From assembly GCA_028687035.1 (NCBI GenBank), contig JAQUAX010000014.1:29831-93830 (forward strand): a DNA stretch of 64,000 nt. Reading direction: 5' to 3'. Positions 40,806-50,822 of the stretch are shown here, piece after piece. The notes under the pieces were generated by a model. The model made no database searches. It worked only from the letters and a program-made list of their open reading frames with translations, and was not told where the DNA came from. This DNA is from Dechloromonas sp. (lineage in GTDB: Bacteria; Pseudomonadota; Gammaproteobacteria; Burkholderiales; Rhodocyclaceae). How positions within the stretch are numbered: position 1 is the stretch's first letter; every line of letters begins with the position of its first letter. A program made the position numbers and the translations under genes.

Positions 40806-41951
40806 ATGTCCAGGTCTTGTACCGTGCTGCTGTTGTGCGCTTCGCTGGCCGGCGGGGCGCTGGCCGATCCGTCGGCCGAGGAGGCGATGATGATCCGCGC
40901 GTCGGCGCTGACCAAGCTGTCGACGGCGGTCGAGGCAGCCGTCCGCTACGACGCGGAAGCCTCGGCCGGGCTGGACGGTCAGGCCCTGTTGGCGTTCGCG
41001 GCCCGCGACGACGCGGCGCTGCTCGAACGCTTCGCCGGCCTCGAACTGCGCGTCGCGCGCGGCGATCGCCATGCGTCGGTGCTGGTCTGCAGCCCCGACG
41101 GCGGCCAGGCGCTGCTCGAGGACGCCGGCTGCACCAGTCGCCTGGACCGCCACGCGTGGCGCGAGGCGGACGCGGTGCCGTGCGAATTCCGCCTCGACCT
41201 GGCGGCGCTGTGCGGCGAGGCTGGAGCGCCGCCCGCGGTGAACGCGGCCGCGGAGCCGGAATCCGCGAGCCGGGCAGCGACTGAAGCTGCCGCGGAGGCG
41301 GGGACCTCGACTGGAGCCTCGACCGGAACCACGACCGGAACCACGACCGGAACCACGACCGAAGCCACGACCGAAGCCACGACCGAAGCCACGACCGAAG
41401 CCACGACCGAAGCCGTTGCCGAGCCGGCGCCGGCCCCCGCGCCCCGGCCCGTCGCCTTCGCGTCGCCGCTGCCGCTTTCCCGCCCGCCGGCCGTGCCGCT
41501 GATCGAGATCGCCCGCGCCGTCTGGGCCGGCGACGTCGACCGGAACAGCAAGCAGCCGGGGCCGGCGCTGACGCGGTCGACGCCGGGCCGGCGGCTGGTC
41601 CTGTGGATGGCGGTGCAGGGCTCGGCGGCGGCGCTCGACCAGCTGACGGCGCGCGGCAAGCTGCCGATCCGCCACAAGTGGTTCCGCGAAACGCTGGTCG
41701 GCGTCCGGCCGGAAGGCGTCGCGACGCCGACCGACGAGATCGAGATTCCGGCCGCGCAGCCCGGCGTCGTCGACAAGCTGCGCGGCGAGGTCGCCGCGAC
41801 CGGCCGTTTCAGCTGGCGGACCTGGAGCGCCAAGGACCAGCCCGGCCGCGGCCGCTGGCGGGTCACCGTGGTCCATGCCGACAACACGCCGGTGCTGTGC
41901 CCGGCGAGCGGCGGGCCGAAGGCCTGCGAATTCCAGATCGACGTGAGGTAA
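40806..41951 (+). CDS. exported DUF2914-like protein with Thr-rich repeat linker
   Basis: 381 residues. Signal peptide 'MSRSCTVLLLCASLAGGALA', an N-terminal globular part to about 135 with three cysteines, an Ala/Glu/Thr linker with tandem TTTG/ATTE units (about residues 167-203), then a proline-rich stretch, and a C-terminal domain 'IRHKWFRETLVGV...GRFSWRTWSAKDQPGRGRWRVTVVHAD' that looks like DUF2914 (the family's W-R-x-W-S-x-K ... G-x-W-x-V pattern). Probably periplasmic. The repeat lengths are likely variable between strains. Second gene of the operon; function unknown. Confidence 0.75.
   Translation: MSRSCTVLLLCASLAGGALADPSAEEAMMIRASALTKLSTAVEAAVRYDAEASAGLDGQALLAFAARDDAALLERFAGLELRVARGDRHASVLVCSPDGGQALLEDAGCTSRLDRHAWREADAVPCEFRLDLAALCGEAGAPPAVNAAAEPESASRAATEAAAEAGTSTGASTGTTTGTTTGTTTEATTEATTEATTEATTEAVAEPAPAPAPRPVAFASPLPLSRPPAVPLIEIARAVWAGDVDRNSKQPGPALTRSTPGRRLVLWMAVQGSAAALDQLTARGKLPIRHKWFRETLVGVRPEGVATPTDEIEIPAAQPGVVDKLRGEVAATGRFSWRTWSAKDQPGRGRWRVTVVHADNTPVLCPASGGPKACEFQIDVR
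41304..41411 (+). repeat. 12-bp tandem repeat (nine units) in the linker
   Basis: Nine 12-base units of type [A/G]CC[T/A]CGAC[C/T]G[G/A]A in frame: early units read TSTG/ASTG, then TTTG three times, TTTE once and ATTE four times. Because 12 is a multiple of three, gain or loss of units keeps the frame. Confidence 0.85.
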
Positions 41952-41955
41952 GCCC

Positions 41956-42981
41956 ATGGAAAATGCCCCCCCGATTCCCGGCATCGATGCGTCGGTCCGC
42001 GACGCGGTCGCCGACGCGCAGCTGCTGCTGGCCCATGCCGCGGCCCACGGCATCGAACTGGCGCCGGAACTGGTGCGCACCGTCGTCTCGGCGAAGGAGC
42101 TGCTCGCGCTCGACCTCGCCGATCCGGCAGGCTTCGAGCGCCAGAGCCGCTTCTGGGAGGCGCGCAAGGAACTGGCCCGGGCCGTGCACCCGGTGACCAT
42201 CGGCAGCCTGAAGGCGTCCACGCAGAGCGGGCCGATGGTGCTGTACCGCAGCCTGCTCGGCGCGCTGTCGCGTTCGGCGCGGACCGGGCAGCCGATCAGC
42301 CCGGCCGAGCGCTCGGTGCTGTGGTTCCGTTTCCTGGCCTCGCTCGCGCTGTTCTGCCTGCTGGCAGTGCAGGTCTACTGGGTCGTCGGCTCGCGCGTGC
42401 TCGGCGAGACGGCGGACATCCTGGAGCGGGTCAAGGCGAACCAGGCCGCGGTCGCCGTGCTGGCCGTCGACGACCGGCACGGCCAGGCGCTGGAGGCGGA
42501 GTCGATGGCGCTGGAGAAGGAGGTCGGCATCCGCTACGGCATCCTGGCCGGCTGGAACGCGGTCTGGTCCTTCCCGCTGCGCCCCTTCGGCGGCGCCGCG
42601 ACGCCCGCGGTCGATAGCCCGGCCTACGAGGATCTGCAGCGGGCCCGGCTGGCCGGCGAGTTCGCGGTGCAGGCGATCGAGCGTTACCTGCTGCCGCTGC
42701 TGTACGGCTGGCTGGGCGCCTGCCTGTACGTGCTGAGGAAGCTGGCCGACGAGATCCGGGCGCTGTCCTACACTGCCGAGCAGGACATGCTGTACCGCCT
42801 GCGCGTCTACATGGGGACGCTGGCCGGGCTGATCGTCGTCTGGTTCATGCCCGCGGTCGACGCCGATCCGGGCGCCAAATCGCTGTCGGTGTTCGCCGTC
42901 GCGCTGCTGGTCGGCTACAGCATCGACCTGCTGTTCGCGCTGCTCGACCGCGTGATCGGCGCGTTTACGGTGCGCAGCTGA
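41956..42981 (+). CDS. membrane protein of unknown function
   Basis: 341 residues. A soluble N-terminal part (1-115, helical, 'LLLAHAAAHGIELAPELVRTVVSAKELL'), a membrane helix near 130 ('FLASLALFCLLAVQVYWVVG'), a middle coiled region ('LEAESMALEKEVGIRYG'), and three further hydrophobic helices near 240, 285 and 315 ('LLPLLYGWLGACLYVLRKLADEI', 'MGTLAGLIVVWFM', 'LSVFAVALLVGYSIDLLFALLDRVIGAF'). No family recognised. Four bases after the repeat-bearing gene, thus in the same operon. Confidence 0.7.
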   Translation: MENAPPIPGIDASVRDAVADAQLLLAHAAAHGIELAPELVRTVVSAKELLALDLADPAGFERQSRFWEARKELARAVHPVTIGSLKASTQSGPMVLYRSLLGALSRSARTGQPISPAERSVLWFRFLASLALFCLLAVQVYWVVGSRVLGETADILERVKANQAAVAVLAVDDRHGQALEAESMALEKEVGIRYGILAGWNAVWSFPLRPFGGAATPAVDSPAYEDLQRARLAGEFAVQAIERYLLPLLYGWLGACLYVLRKLADEIRALSYTAEQDMLYRLRVYMGTLAGLIVVWFMPAVDADPGAKSLSVFAVALLVGYSIDLLFALLDRVIGAFTVRS

Positions 42982-43047
42982 GTCCGTCCGGCGGCGGCCG
43001 GCGAACTGCGTGTACCATAGCGCCTTTCGTCGCCTCCCCGGACCCGA

Positions 43048-44295
43048 ATGGCATTGCCCTACGAATTGCTGATCGGCCTGCGCTACACGCGGGCCAAGCG
43101 GCGCAACCACTTCATTTCCTTCATTTCGCTGATCTCGATGCTCGGCATCGGGCTCGGCGTCGCCGCGCTGATCGTCGTGCTGTCGGTGATGAACGGCTTC
43201 CAGAAGGAGCTGCGCACGCGCATCCTCGGCGTCGCGTCGCACATCCAGATCACCGGCATCAGCGGCGAGCTGGAGAACTGGCCGGCGATCGCCGCCCAGG
43301 CCAAGGGCCACCCGGCCGTGCGCGAAGTCGCGCCCTACGTGCAGTCGCAGGGCATGTTCTCGGTCGATGGCCAGGTCAAGGGCGTGCTGGTGCGCGGCAT
43401 CGTTCCCGACATGGAGGACCGCGTCGCCGATTTCCGCAAGACGATCCAGAGCGGCAGCCTCGACGCGCTGCAGCCCGGCGGCTTCGGCGTCGTGCTCGGC
43501 GCCGACCTGGCGCGCTCGCTGCGCGTCTTCACCGGCGACCGCGTGACGCTGATCGCGCCGCAGGGCACGGTGACGCCGGCCGGCGTCGTGCCGCGGCTGA
43601 AGACCTTCACGGTGGTCGGCATCTTCGAGGTCGGCATGTACGAGTACGACTCGGGACTGGCGCTGATCCACCTCGACGACGCGCAGCGGCTGTACCAGAT
43701 GGACGACCGGGTCAGCGGCGTCCGGCTGAAGGTCGACGACCTGTTCCAGGCGCCGCGCATCGCCCGCGAGCTGGCCGGCCATATCAACGCCGACGCCTAC
43801 CTCAGCGACTGGACGAAGAGCCATGCGAACTTCTTCCGCGCGGTGCAGATCGAGAAGAACATGATGTTCATCATCCTGTCGCTGATCGTCGCCGTCGCCG
43901 CGTTCAACCTGGTATCGACGCTGGTCATGGCGGTCACCGACAAGCAGGCCGACATCGCGATCCTACGCACGCTGGGCGCGCGGCCGCGCTCGATCATGGC
44001 GGTCTTCGTCGTGCAGGGCGCGCTGGTCGGCTGCATCGGGCTCGGCCTGGGCATCGCCGGCGGCGTCGCGCTGGCGCTGAACATCGACGTCGTCGTTCCC
44101 TTCATCGAACGGATCACCGGCGTGCATTTCCTGGCCAAGGACGTCTATTACATCTCGGACCTGCCGTCCGACCTGCAGTGGGGCGACGTCTGGGGCGTCA
44201 CCGCGATCGCCTTCGTGCTGTCGCTCTTGGCGACGCTGTATCCGAGCTGGCGGGCTTCCCGCGTCAATCCGGCGGAGGCGCTGCGCTATGAGTGA
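43048..44295 (+). CDS. lolC: lipoprotein-releasing ABC transporter permease LolC/E
   Basis: 415 residues. Cytoplasmic start '[55 protein letters not shown]', typical LolC/LolE; then a periplasmic domain (about 45-270) and three C-terminal membrane helices. LolCDE extracts outer-membrane lipoproteins from the inner membrane for LolA. Only one permease gene is seen with lolD; a single LolC/E-type (LolF-like) homodimer is possible, or a second permease may lie elsewhere. The stop overlaps lolD by 8 bases. Confidence 0.93.
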   Translation: MALPYELLIGLRYTRAKRRNHFISFISLISMLGIGLGVAALIVVLSVMNGFQKELRTRILGVASHIQITGISGELENWPAIAAQAKGHPAVREVAPYVQSQGMFSVDGQVKGVLVRGIVPDMEDRVADFRKTIQSGSLDALQPGGFGVVLGADLARSLRVFTGDRVTLIAPQGTVTPAGVVPRLKTFTVVGIFEVGMYEYDSGLALIHLDDAQRLYQMDDRVSGVRLKVDDLFQAPRIARELAGHINADAYLSDWTKSHANFFRAVQIEKNMMFIILSLIVAVAAFNLVSTLVMAVTDKQADIAILRTLGARPRSIMAVFVVQGALVGCIGLGLGIAGGVALALNIDVVVPFIERITGVHFLAKDVYYISDLPSDLQWGDVWGVTAIAFVLSLLATLYPSWRASRVNPAEALRYE

Positions 44296-45013
44296 AGCCA
44301 TCCTGAGCGCCCGCGGCCTGTCCAAGGTCTTCCGCGGCGGCGGCCTCGAGGTGCCGGTGCTGTCCGGCATCGACCTCGACGTCCGGGCCGGCGAGACGGT
44401 CGCCATCGTCGGCGCCTCCGGTTCCGGCAAGAGCACGCTGCTGCACCTGCTCGGCGGGCTGGACGCGCCGAGCGCCGGCAGCGTGACGCTGAAGGGCCGC
44501 GATTTTTCGGCGCTCGGCGAGGTCGACCGCGGCGACTGGCGCAACCGCCACCTCGGCTTCGTCTACCAGTTCCACCACCTGCTGCCCGAGTTCTCGGCGC
44601 TCGAGAACGTCGCGATGCCGCTGCTGATCCGCCGCACGCCGCGTGCCGAAGCCGAGGAGCGGGCGGCCGCGATGCTCGGCGCGGTCGGCCTCGGCCACCG
44701 CCTGGCGCACCGGCCGGGCGAACTGTCCGGCGGCGAACGCCAGCGTGCGGCGATCGCCCGCGCGCTGGTCAGCGAACCGTCCTGCCTGCTCGCCGACGAA
44801 CCGACCGGCAATCTGGACAGCCATACCGCCTATACTGTGTTCGACCTGCTGATCGAGCGCGTTCGCGACCAGCGGGCCAGCCTGGTGATGGTCACCCATG
44901 ACCGGGCGCTGGCGGCGCGGGCCGACCGCGTGTTCGAGCTGACCGACGGTCGGCTGGGCGATGCGGTCGCCGGGCCGGAATCGGCTTCAACCATGCACCC
45001 CTTTCCCCGTTAA
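44288..45013 (+). CDS. lolD: lipoprotein-releasing ABC transporter ATPase LolD
   Basis: 241 residues. Walker A 'GASGSGKST' (about 38-46), Q-loop '[10 protein letters not shown]', signature '[15 protein letters not shown]', Walker B '[12 protein letters not shown]', H-loop 'VTHD'. The '[17 protein letters not shown]' stretch is typical of LolD/MacB-type ATPases. Pairs with LolC. Confidence 0.95.
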   Translation: MSEAILSARGLSKVFRGGGLEVPVLSGIDLDVRAGETVAIVGASGSGKSTLLHLLGGLDAPSAGSVTLKGRDFSALGEVDRGDWRNRHLGFVYQFHHLLPEFSALENVAMPLLIRRTPRAEAEERAAAMLGAVGLGHRLAHRPGELSGGERQRAAIARALVSEPSCLLADEPTGNLDSHTAYTVFDLLIERVRDQRASLVMVTHDRALAARADRVFELTDGRLGDAVAGPESASTMHPFPR

Positions 45014-45025
45014 GGAGAAAAAGAC

Positions 45026-47041
45026 ATGCGAAACCTGTTCGTCCCCGCCATCGCGCTCCTGAACCGGATGCGCTACCGCAGCAAGTTCATGCTGCTCGGC
45101 CTGGCCGTCGCCGCCGTCATGACGGTGCTGACCGTCTCGGTATACAACAGTCTCGAGCGCGACATCGACACCGCGCGCCAGGAACTTGCCGGCCTGCAGA
45201 TGCTGAAGCCGATGAACCGGATGGTCCAGGTTATGCAGCAGCACCGCGGCCTGTCGTCCGGCGTGCTGAACGGCAACGAGGCGATGAAGGACAAGCGCGC
45301 CGCCAAGGAGAAGGAAGTCGCCGCGGCGCTGGCCGCCGCCGACGAGGCGCTGTCGCCCGCATTGCGCGAGGCGCCGGCCTGGAAATCGGTGCGCCAGGAA
45401 TGGTCGGCGATCCAGGCGCAGGGCCTGGGCTGGCCGGCACCCGAGAACCTGAAGCGCCATTCGGCGATGATCGACCGGGTGCTGGTCTTCATGGTCGAGG
45501 TCGCCGACGAGACGCAGCTGACGCTCGATCCGGTGATGGATACGTACTATTTCATGGACACCCTGGTCTCCAAGCTGCCCGGCATGCTGGAGCCGCTCGG
45601 CATCACCCGGGCGCGCGGCACCGGGCTGCTGACCCGCAAGGAAATCACGCCGCAGCAGCGCAACGAGCTGAGCTTCCTGCTCGCCCAGATGGAGGTCATG
45701 CTGCGCGCCCAGAACAGCAACCTCGACAAGGTCGTCCGTTTCGCGCCGGAGCTCGACGCCGCGCTGACCGGCCCGTCCCGGGAATTCGCCGCCGGCGCCG
45801 GCCGGATCTTCACGCTGGTCCGCGACGACATCCTGAGCGAGAAATTCGCGACGCCGCCGCAGGACTATTTCGCGATGACGACCGAGATCATCGACCTCGG
45901 CTACCGGATGATGTTCGACGTGCTGATCCCGCAGTTCGAACAGCAGCTGCAGAAGCGGGAGGCGGCGGCGCAGCGCGAGCTGACGCTCGATCTCGTGCTG
46001 TCGGCCGGCGTCGTGCTGCTCGTGCTGTACCTCGGCATCGGTTTCTACTATTCGGTGATGGACAGCGTCGATCATTTCTCGCGCGGCGCCCGGCGCCTCG
46101 CCGAGGGCGACCTGACGGTGCGTTTCCCGGCCCACGGCGTCGATGAACTGCACGCCGCGGGCGGCGATTTCGACGCCATGGCGGAATCCTTCCGCAAGCT
46201 GCTCGGCACCGTGAAGACCGACGTCGACCAGCTGCAGGCGGCGGCCGAGCAGCTGGCCACGTCGAGCCAGCAGATTTCCCGCAGCACCGCGACGCAGAGC
46301 GATTCGGCATCGAGCATGGCGGCGTCGGTCGAGCAGATGACGGTCGGCGTCGACCACATCACGAAGAACGCCCAGGACGCGCAGGAATACTCGAGCCAGT
46401 CCGACCGCGTCGCCGCCGAGGGCGCGCGCCTGGTCGACGAGGTGGTCGCCGAGATCCGCGGCATTGCCGACACCGTCAACCAGTCGGCCGCGGCGGTCGA
46501 GGCGCTCGGCAAGCAGTCCGATCATATTTCGGTGATCGTCGGGACGATCAAGGAAATCGCCGACCAGACCAACCTGCTGGCGCTGAATGCGGCGATCGAG
46601 GCGGCGCGGGCCGGCGAGGCCGGGCGCGGCTTCGCGGTGGTGGCCGACGAGGTGCGCAAGCTGGCCGAGCGGACGACCAAGTCGACGCAGGAAATCGCCG
46701 AGATGATCGGCGCGATCCAGTCGGGCACGGCGAATGCGGTCACCAGCATGAAGCAGGGTGTCGAGCGCGTCGCGACCGGCGTCGAAGGCGCGCAGCGGGC
46801 CGGTTCGACGATCGGCCAGGTCCAGGAGCATTCGCGCCAAGTGCTCGACGCGATTTCGGAAATCACCGTTGCGCTGCGCGAGCAGGCGTCGGCGAGCACC
46901 GACATCGCGCAGAACGTCGAGCGCATCGCCCAGATGGCCGAGGAAAACAACGCCGCCGCCGGCACCAACGCCGGCACGGCCGAGCGCTTGCGCCAGCTGT
47001 CCGGCGTGCTCGGCGACGCGGTCGCCCGCTTCAGGACCTGA
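45026..47041 (+). CDS. methyl-accepting chemotaxis protein with NIT-like sensor
   Basis: 671 residues. Helix 1 at about 21-43, a long periplasmic helical region (44-325) containing '[20 protein letters not shown]', which fits the nitrate/nitrite-sensing (NIT) pattern, then membrane helix 2 ('[23 protein letters not shown]', about 327-349), HAMP-like linker, and a cytoplasmic signalling domain with the hairpin tip '[40 protein letters not shown]'. It drives chemotaxis or another CheA pathway; the ligand nitrate/nitrite is inference. Ribosome site TAAGGAG. The final bases overlap the convergent DUF2062 gene. Confidence 0.9.
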   Translation: MRNLFVPAIALLNRMRYRSKFMLLGLAVAAVMTVLTVSVYNSLERDIDTARQELAGLQMLKPMNRMVQVMQQHRGLSSGVLNGNEAMKDKRAAKEKEVAAALAAADEALSPALREAPAWKSVRQEWSAIQAQGLGWPAPENLKRHSAMIDRVLVFMVEVADETQLTLDPVMDTYYFMDTLVSKLPGMLEPLGITRARGTGLLTRKEITPQQRNELSFLLAQMEVMLRAQNSNLDKVVRFAPELDAALTGPSREFAAGAGRIFTLVRDDILSEKFATPPQDYFAMTTEIIDLGYRMMFDVLIPQFEQQLQKREAAAQRELTLDLVLSAGVVLLVLYLGIGFYYSVMDSVDHFSRGARRLAEGDLTVRFPAHGVDELHAAGGDFDAMAESFRKLLGTVKTDVDQLQAAAEQLATSSQQISRSTATQSDSASSMAASVEQMTVGVDHITKNAQDAQEYSSQSDRVAAEGARLVDEVVAEIRGIADTVNQSAAAVEALGKQSDHISVIVGTIKEIADQTNLLALNAAIEAARAGEAGRGFAVVADEVRKLAERTTKSTQEIAEMIGAIQSGTANAVTSMKQGVERVATGVEGAQRAGSTIGQVQEHSRQVLDAISEITVALREQASASTDIAQNVERIAQMAEENNAAAGTNAGTAERLRQLSGVLGDAVARFRT

Positions 47042-47564
47042 GCTTGCGCCGCCGCCAGGCGGCGATCAGCCAGGCGCGCCACGCGGCGCGCACCGCCAGG
47101 TAGCCGGCCAGCGCGAGGCCGGCGCCGAGCGCGACCAGGCCGACGCCGAGCGGCAGCGCGGCGCCCAGCATCCATTGCTGCATCGCCTCGGTCCAGGCGA
47201 CGAAGCGCAGCGGGTCGAAATCGGGCGGGGCGACGAAGCCGCCGGTGTCGCCGAGCAGCCGCCGGCCGATCTGGTAGGCCAGCAGGTAGAGCGGCACGAT
47301 GGTCAGCGGATTGGTGTAGAGCGTGACCAGCATCGCCAGCGGCAGATTGACGCGGAAGACGACCGCGCACAGTGCGGCCCCGAGCATCTGCAGGGGGCCC
47401 GGAACCAGTCCGCAGGCCAGCCCGGCGGCGACGGCGCCGGCCGCCGAATGGCGGTTCAGGTGCCACAGCCGCGGATGCAGCAGCGTCGAGCGGAAAGGGC
47501 GCAGCCAGCGGTTGTCGCTGACCGCGGCATGATCGGGCAGGTATTTTCTGAGGTGCCGGCGCAT
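47031..47564 (-). CDS. DUF2062 membrane protein
   Basis: 177 residues. '[66 protein letters not shown]' is the DUF2062 signature ('P..P.Q....A......R.N......T...NP.T..P.Y'), with about three membrane helices and an Arg-rich cytoplasmic tail. Widespread in proteobacteria; role unknown. The ATG at 47564 gives [12 protein letters not shown]. Convergent overlap of 11 bases with the receptor gene. Confidence 0.85.
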   Translation of the reverse strand: MRRHLRKYLPDHAAVSDNRWLRPFRSTLLHPRLWHLNRHSAAGAVAAGLACGLVPGPLQMLGAALCAVVFRVNLPLAMLVTLYTNPLTIVPLYLLAYQIGRRLLGDTGGFVAPPDFDPLRFVAWTEAMQQWMLGAALPLGVGLVALGAGLALAGYLAVRAAWRAWLIAAWRRRKLRS

Positions 47565-47655
47565 GGCGCGATTATCCGGCAAACCGGCGCGGCCTGCATC
47601 GGGCCTTGTCTTTTGTCCGGACTATCCTAATGTCATTATTTCGATCCGGCTCGCC

Positions 47656-49938
47656 ATGCGATTCGCCATCCTCGCCTTCGCCGCCGGGGTCCTGGTTCTG
47701 CAGCTGCAGCCGGACCTGCCGGCCTGGCTGCCGTGGCTGTCCGGCGCCGCGGCGGCATCGGTTTTGTCGGTGTTCGTCCGCGGCCTGCCGCGGCGCTGCC
47801 TGGCGTTCGCCGCCTGCGGCCTGCTCGGCTTCGCGTGGGCGGCGTGGCGGGCCGAGGTCCGTCTCGCCGACCGTCTCGATCCGGCCTGGGAGGGGCGGGA
47901 CGTCGAGGTGGTCGGCGTTGTCGCCGGGCTGCCGCAGGCGCTGGCGCGCGGGGCGCGCTTCGAATTCGCGGTCGAGACGGTGTCCACCGCGGAAGCCGTG
48001 CTGCCGGAGCGGGTGCAGCTCGCCTGGTACGGCGTCGATCCCGGCGCCTTGCATCCGGGTCAGCGCTGGCGCTTCGTCGTCCGGCTGAAGCGTCCGCACG
48101 GCGGCGCCAATCCCGGCGGCTTCGACTACGAGGCCTGGCTGCTCGAGCGCGGTATCCGGGCGACCGGCTACGTCAGGCCGGCGCCGGCCACGCTGCTGGA
48201 CCCGCGGGTCGGGCATCCGGCGTGGTGGGTCGAGCGTCTGCGTGACGAGGTGCGCCGTTCCTTCGAACGCCGCCTGCCGGCCGACACCCATCCGTGGGCC
48301 GGCATCCTGGTCGCGCTGGCGATCGGCGACCAGAAGGCGGTGGACGGCGATTTGTGGGCCATTTTCAACCGCACCGGGACGACGCACCTGATGTCGATTT
48401 CCGGACTGCACGTGACGCTGGTCGCGGCGCTGTTCGGCCGCCTGCTGGCCGCCGTCTGGCGGCGCGTCCCGGGGCTCGCGCTGCGCCTGCCGGCGCAGCA
48501 GGCCGGACTCTGCGCGGCGGCGCTGGCCGCGGCCGGCTACGCGCTGTTCGCGGGCTTCGCGGTGCCGGCCCAGCGCACGCTGTACATGCTGCTGGTCGCC
48601 GCCGCGGCGATGCTGTCGGGGCGGCTGCTCGCGCCGGGCCGCATCCTTGCCGCCGCGTTGCTGGCGGTGCTGCTCGCCGACCCCTGGGCCGTGCTGGCGC
48701 CCGGTTTCTGGCTGTCGTTCGGCGCGGTCGCGGCCTTGCTCCACGTCGGCGCCGCGCGCCTCGGCGGCGGCGCCGGCTGGCGGGCCCGGATCGCCGACTG
48801 GGGGCTGGTCCAGTGGGCGGCGACGCTGGCGTCGCTGCCGGTGCTGCTGCTGGTCTTCCAGCAGTTCTCGCTGGTTTCGCCGCTGGCCAATGCGCTGGCG
48901 GTGCCGGTGATCAGCCTGCTGGTGACGCCGCTCGCGCTGCTCGGCGCCGTGCTGCCGGGCCCCTGGCTGCTGATGCTCGACCACGCGCTGCTCGACCTGC
49001 TGATGCGCTTCCTGTTCTGGTGCTCGGGCTGGCCGGTCTGGCAGGCTGCGGCGCCGCCGTGGTGGGCGGCGCTCGCGGCGGCGGCCGGCGTCGCGCTGTG
49101 CCTGCTGCCGCGCGGCCTGCCCGGGCGCGCGATCGGCCTCGTCCTGCTGCTGCCGGCGGCAGCCTGGCCGGTCGTCCGGCCGCCGCCGGGCGTCGCGTGG
49201 ATCAGCGTGCTCGATGTCGGCCAGGGCCTGGCCGCGGTGATCCGCAGCGGCGACCGGGTCGCCGTCTACGATCCCGGTCCGGCCTACGGTCCGGATTCCG
49301 ACGCCGGCCAGCGCATCGTCGTTCCCTACCTGCGCTGGCTGGGCATCGACCGCGTCGACCTGCTGATCCTCAGCCACCGCGATGCCGACCATGCCGGCGG
49401 CGCCGCGTCGCTGCGCGCCGCCTTGCCGGTCGGCGAGACGCTGGCCTGGCCGCCCGAGCCCGGGGAGCGGCCGTGCCTCGCCGGCCGGCGGCTGGACTGG
49501 GACGGCGTCGCGTTGCACGTGCTGCATCCGGCGACGCCCGGCCGGCATGGCAACCACGACGCCTGCGTGGTCGCCGTCGAGGCCGGCGGGCGCCGGATGC
49601 TGCTGACTTCGGACATCGAGGCGGCCGACGAGGCGGATCTGCTGCGCCGCGCGGCTCCGTTGAAGGCCGACGTGCTGCTGGTCCCGCACCACGGTTCGCT
49701 GACCTCGTCGTCCGCCGAATTCGTCGCCGCCGTCGGCGCGACCGACGCGCTGGTGTCGGCCGGCTATCGCAACCGCTTCGGCCATCCCCGGCCCGAGGTC
49801 GCGGCGCGCTACGAAAGGGCCGGCGCCCGGCTGTGGCGGACCGACCGCGACGGCGCGCTGCTCGTCGAACTCGCCCCGGCCGGAGCGACGGTGGCCGCCT
49901 GGCGCGACCAGCGGCGGCGCTACTGGCACGGCCGATGA
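47656..49938 (+). CDS. comEC: DNA uptake channel protein ComEC/Rec2
   Basis: 760 residues. N-terminal membrane helices, OB-like DUF4131 region (about 30-190), the Competence domain with 'LLVALAIGDQKAVDGDLWAIFNRTGTTHLMSISGLHVTLVAALFG' and many helices (200-510), and a C-terminal metallo-beta-lactamase-like domain with 'ISVLDVGQGLAAVI', 'LILSHRDADHAGGAASL' (HxDxDH metal motif) and 'LLVPHHGS'. It passes single-stranded DNA through the inner membrane during transformation. The ATG at 47656 is chosen because it gives the normal hydrophobic start; an earlier ATG adds an unlikely tail. Confidence 0.95.
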   Translation: MRFAILAFAAGVLVLQLQPDLPAWLPWLSGAAAASVLSVFVRGLPRRCLAFAACGLLGFAWAAWRAEVRLADRLDPAWEGRDVEVVGVVAGLPQALARGARFEFAVETVSTAEAVLPERVQLAWYGVDPGALHPGQRWRFVVRLKRPHGGANPGGFDYEAWLLERGIRATGYVRPAPATLLDPRVGHPAWWVERLRDEVRRSFERRLPADTHPWAGILVALAIGDQKAVDGDLWAIFNRTGTTHLMSISGLHVTLVAALFGRLLAAVWRRVPGLALRLPAQQAGLCAAALAAAGYALFAGFAVPAQRTLYMLLVAAAAMLSGRLLAPGRILAAALLAVLLADPWAVLAPGFWLSFGAVAALLHVGAARLGGGAGWRARIADWGLVQWAATLASLPVLLLVFQQFSLVSPLANALAVPVISLLVTPLALLGAVLPGPWLLMLDHALLDLLMRFLFWCSGWPVWQAAAPPWWAALAAAAGVALCLLPRGLPGRAIGLVLLLPAAAWPVVRPPPGVAWISVLDVGQGLAAVIRSGDRVAVYDPGPAYGPDSDAGQRIVVPYLRWLGIDRVDLLILSHRDADHAGGAASLRAALPVGETLAWPPEPGERPCLAGRRLDWDGVALHVLHPATPGRHGNHDACVVAVEAGGRRMLLTSDIEAADEADLLRRAAPLKADVLLVPHHGSLTSSSAEFVAAVGATDALVSAGYRNRFGHPRPEVAARYERAGARLWRTDRDGALLVELAPAGATVAAWRDQRRRYWHGR

Positions 49939-49961
49939 TAGGATAGTCCAAGGAGGAAGCG

Positions 49962-50822
49962 ATGATGAAACCGACCCAGCGTACCGTGCAATGCCTCAGT
50001 CCCTCCGGCCTGCACCGGATCGCCTACACCGAGTGGGGGGCGCCCGACAATCCGCGCGTGCTCGTCTGCGTGCATGGCCTGACCCGAAACGGCCGCGATT
50101 TCGACGCGCTGGCCGACGCGCTGTCGGCGCATTACCGCGTCGTCTGCCCGGACATCGTCGGGCGCGGGCTGAGCGCCCACCTGCGCGATCCGGCCGGCTA
50201 CGCGATGCCGCAGTACGTGGCCGACATGGTCACGCTGATCGCCCGCCTCGGCGTCGACAGCGTGCATTGGCTGGGCACCTCGATGGGCGGGCTGATCGGC
50301 CTGGCGCTGGCCGCCCAGGACGGCAGCCCGATCCGCCGCCTGGTACTGAACGACGTCGGTCCGGAACTCGCCGTCGAGGCCCTGCGCCGCATCGGCGACT
50401 ACGTCGGCGCCGACCCGACCTGGATCAGCGAGGACGAGGCGGTTGCCTACGTGCGCGCGATCAGCCCCGGTTTCGGGCCGCTGACCGACGCGCAGTGGCG
50501 ATACCTGACCGAAACCAGCATCGCCCGCCGCCCGGACGGGCGCTGGGGCTTCCGCTACGACCCGCGGATCGGCGAGGCCTACCGCGCCGCCTTCGCCGAT
50601 CAGGAGCGCATCGACCTGTGGCCGCTGTACGAGCGCATCGCCTGTCCGACGCTGGTCATCCGCGGCGCCGAATCGGACCTGCTGGCGCGAACCACCTGGC
50701 AGGCCATGGCCGAACGCGGTCCACGCGCCCAGCTGGCCGAATTCCCGGGCGTCGGCCACGCCCCGATGTTCCAGTCGGAAGACCAGATCGGCGTCGTCCG
50801 CGATTTCCTGCTGCATTCATGA
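49962..50822 (+). CDS. alpha/beta hydrolase 1
   Basis: 286 residues. Alpha/beta-hydrolase fold with oxyanion block 'VCVHGLTRNGRDFDALADAL', nucleophile elbow 'WLGTSMGGLIGLALAA' (Ser), acid 'VIRGAESDLL' and His in 'EFPGVGHAPMF'. All three catalytic residues are present. A near-perfect ribosome site AAGGAGGAA precedes it. Substrate unknown; pairs by ATGA overlap with a second, different hydrolase. Confidence 0.88.
   Translation: MMKPTQRTVQCLSPSGLHRIAYTEWGAPDNPRVLVCVHGLTRNGRDFDALADALSAHYRVVCPDIVGRGLSAHLRDPAGYAMPQYVADMVTLIARLGVDSVHWLGTSMGGLIGLALAAQDGSPIRRLVLNDVGPELAVEALRRIGDYVGADPTWISEDEAVAYVRAISPGFGPLTDAQWRYLTETSIARRPDGRWGFRYDPRIGEAYRAAFADQERIDLWPLYERIACPTLVIRGAESDLLARTTWQAMAERGPRAQLAEFPGVGHAPMFQSEDQIGVVRDFLLHS

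Noticed and set aside
47572..49929. Long minus frame across comEC
   Set aside because: Antisense shadow with Gln/Arg-rich composition; the plus strand codes for a full ComEC with all motifs.
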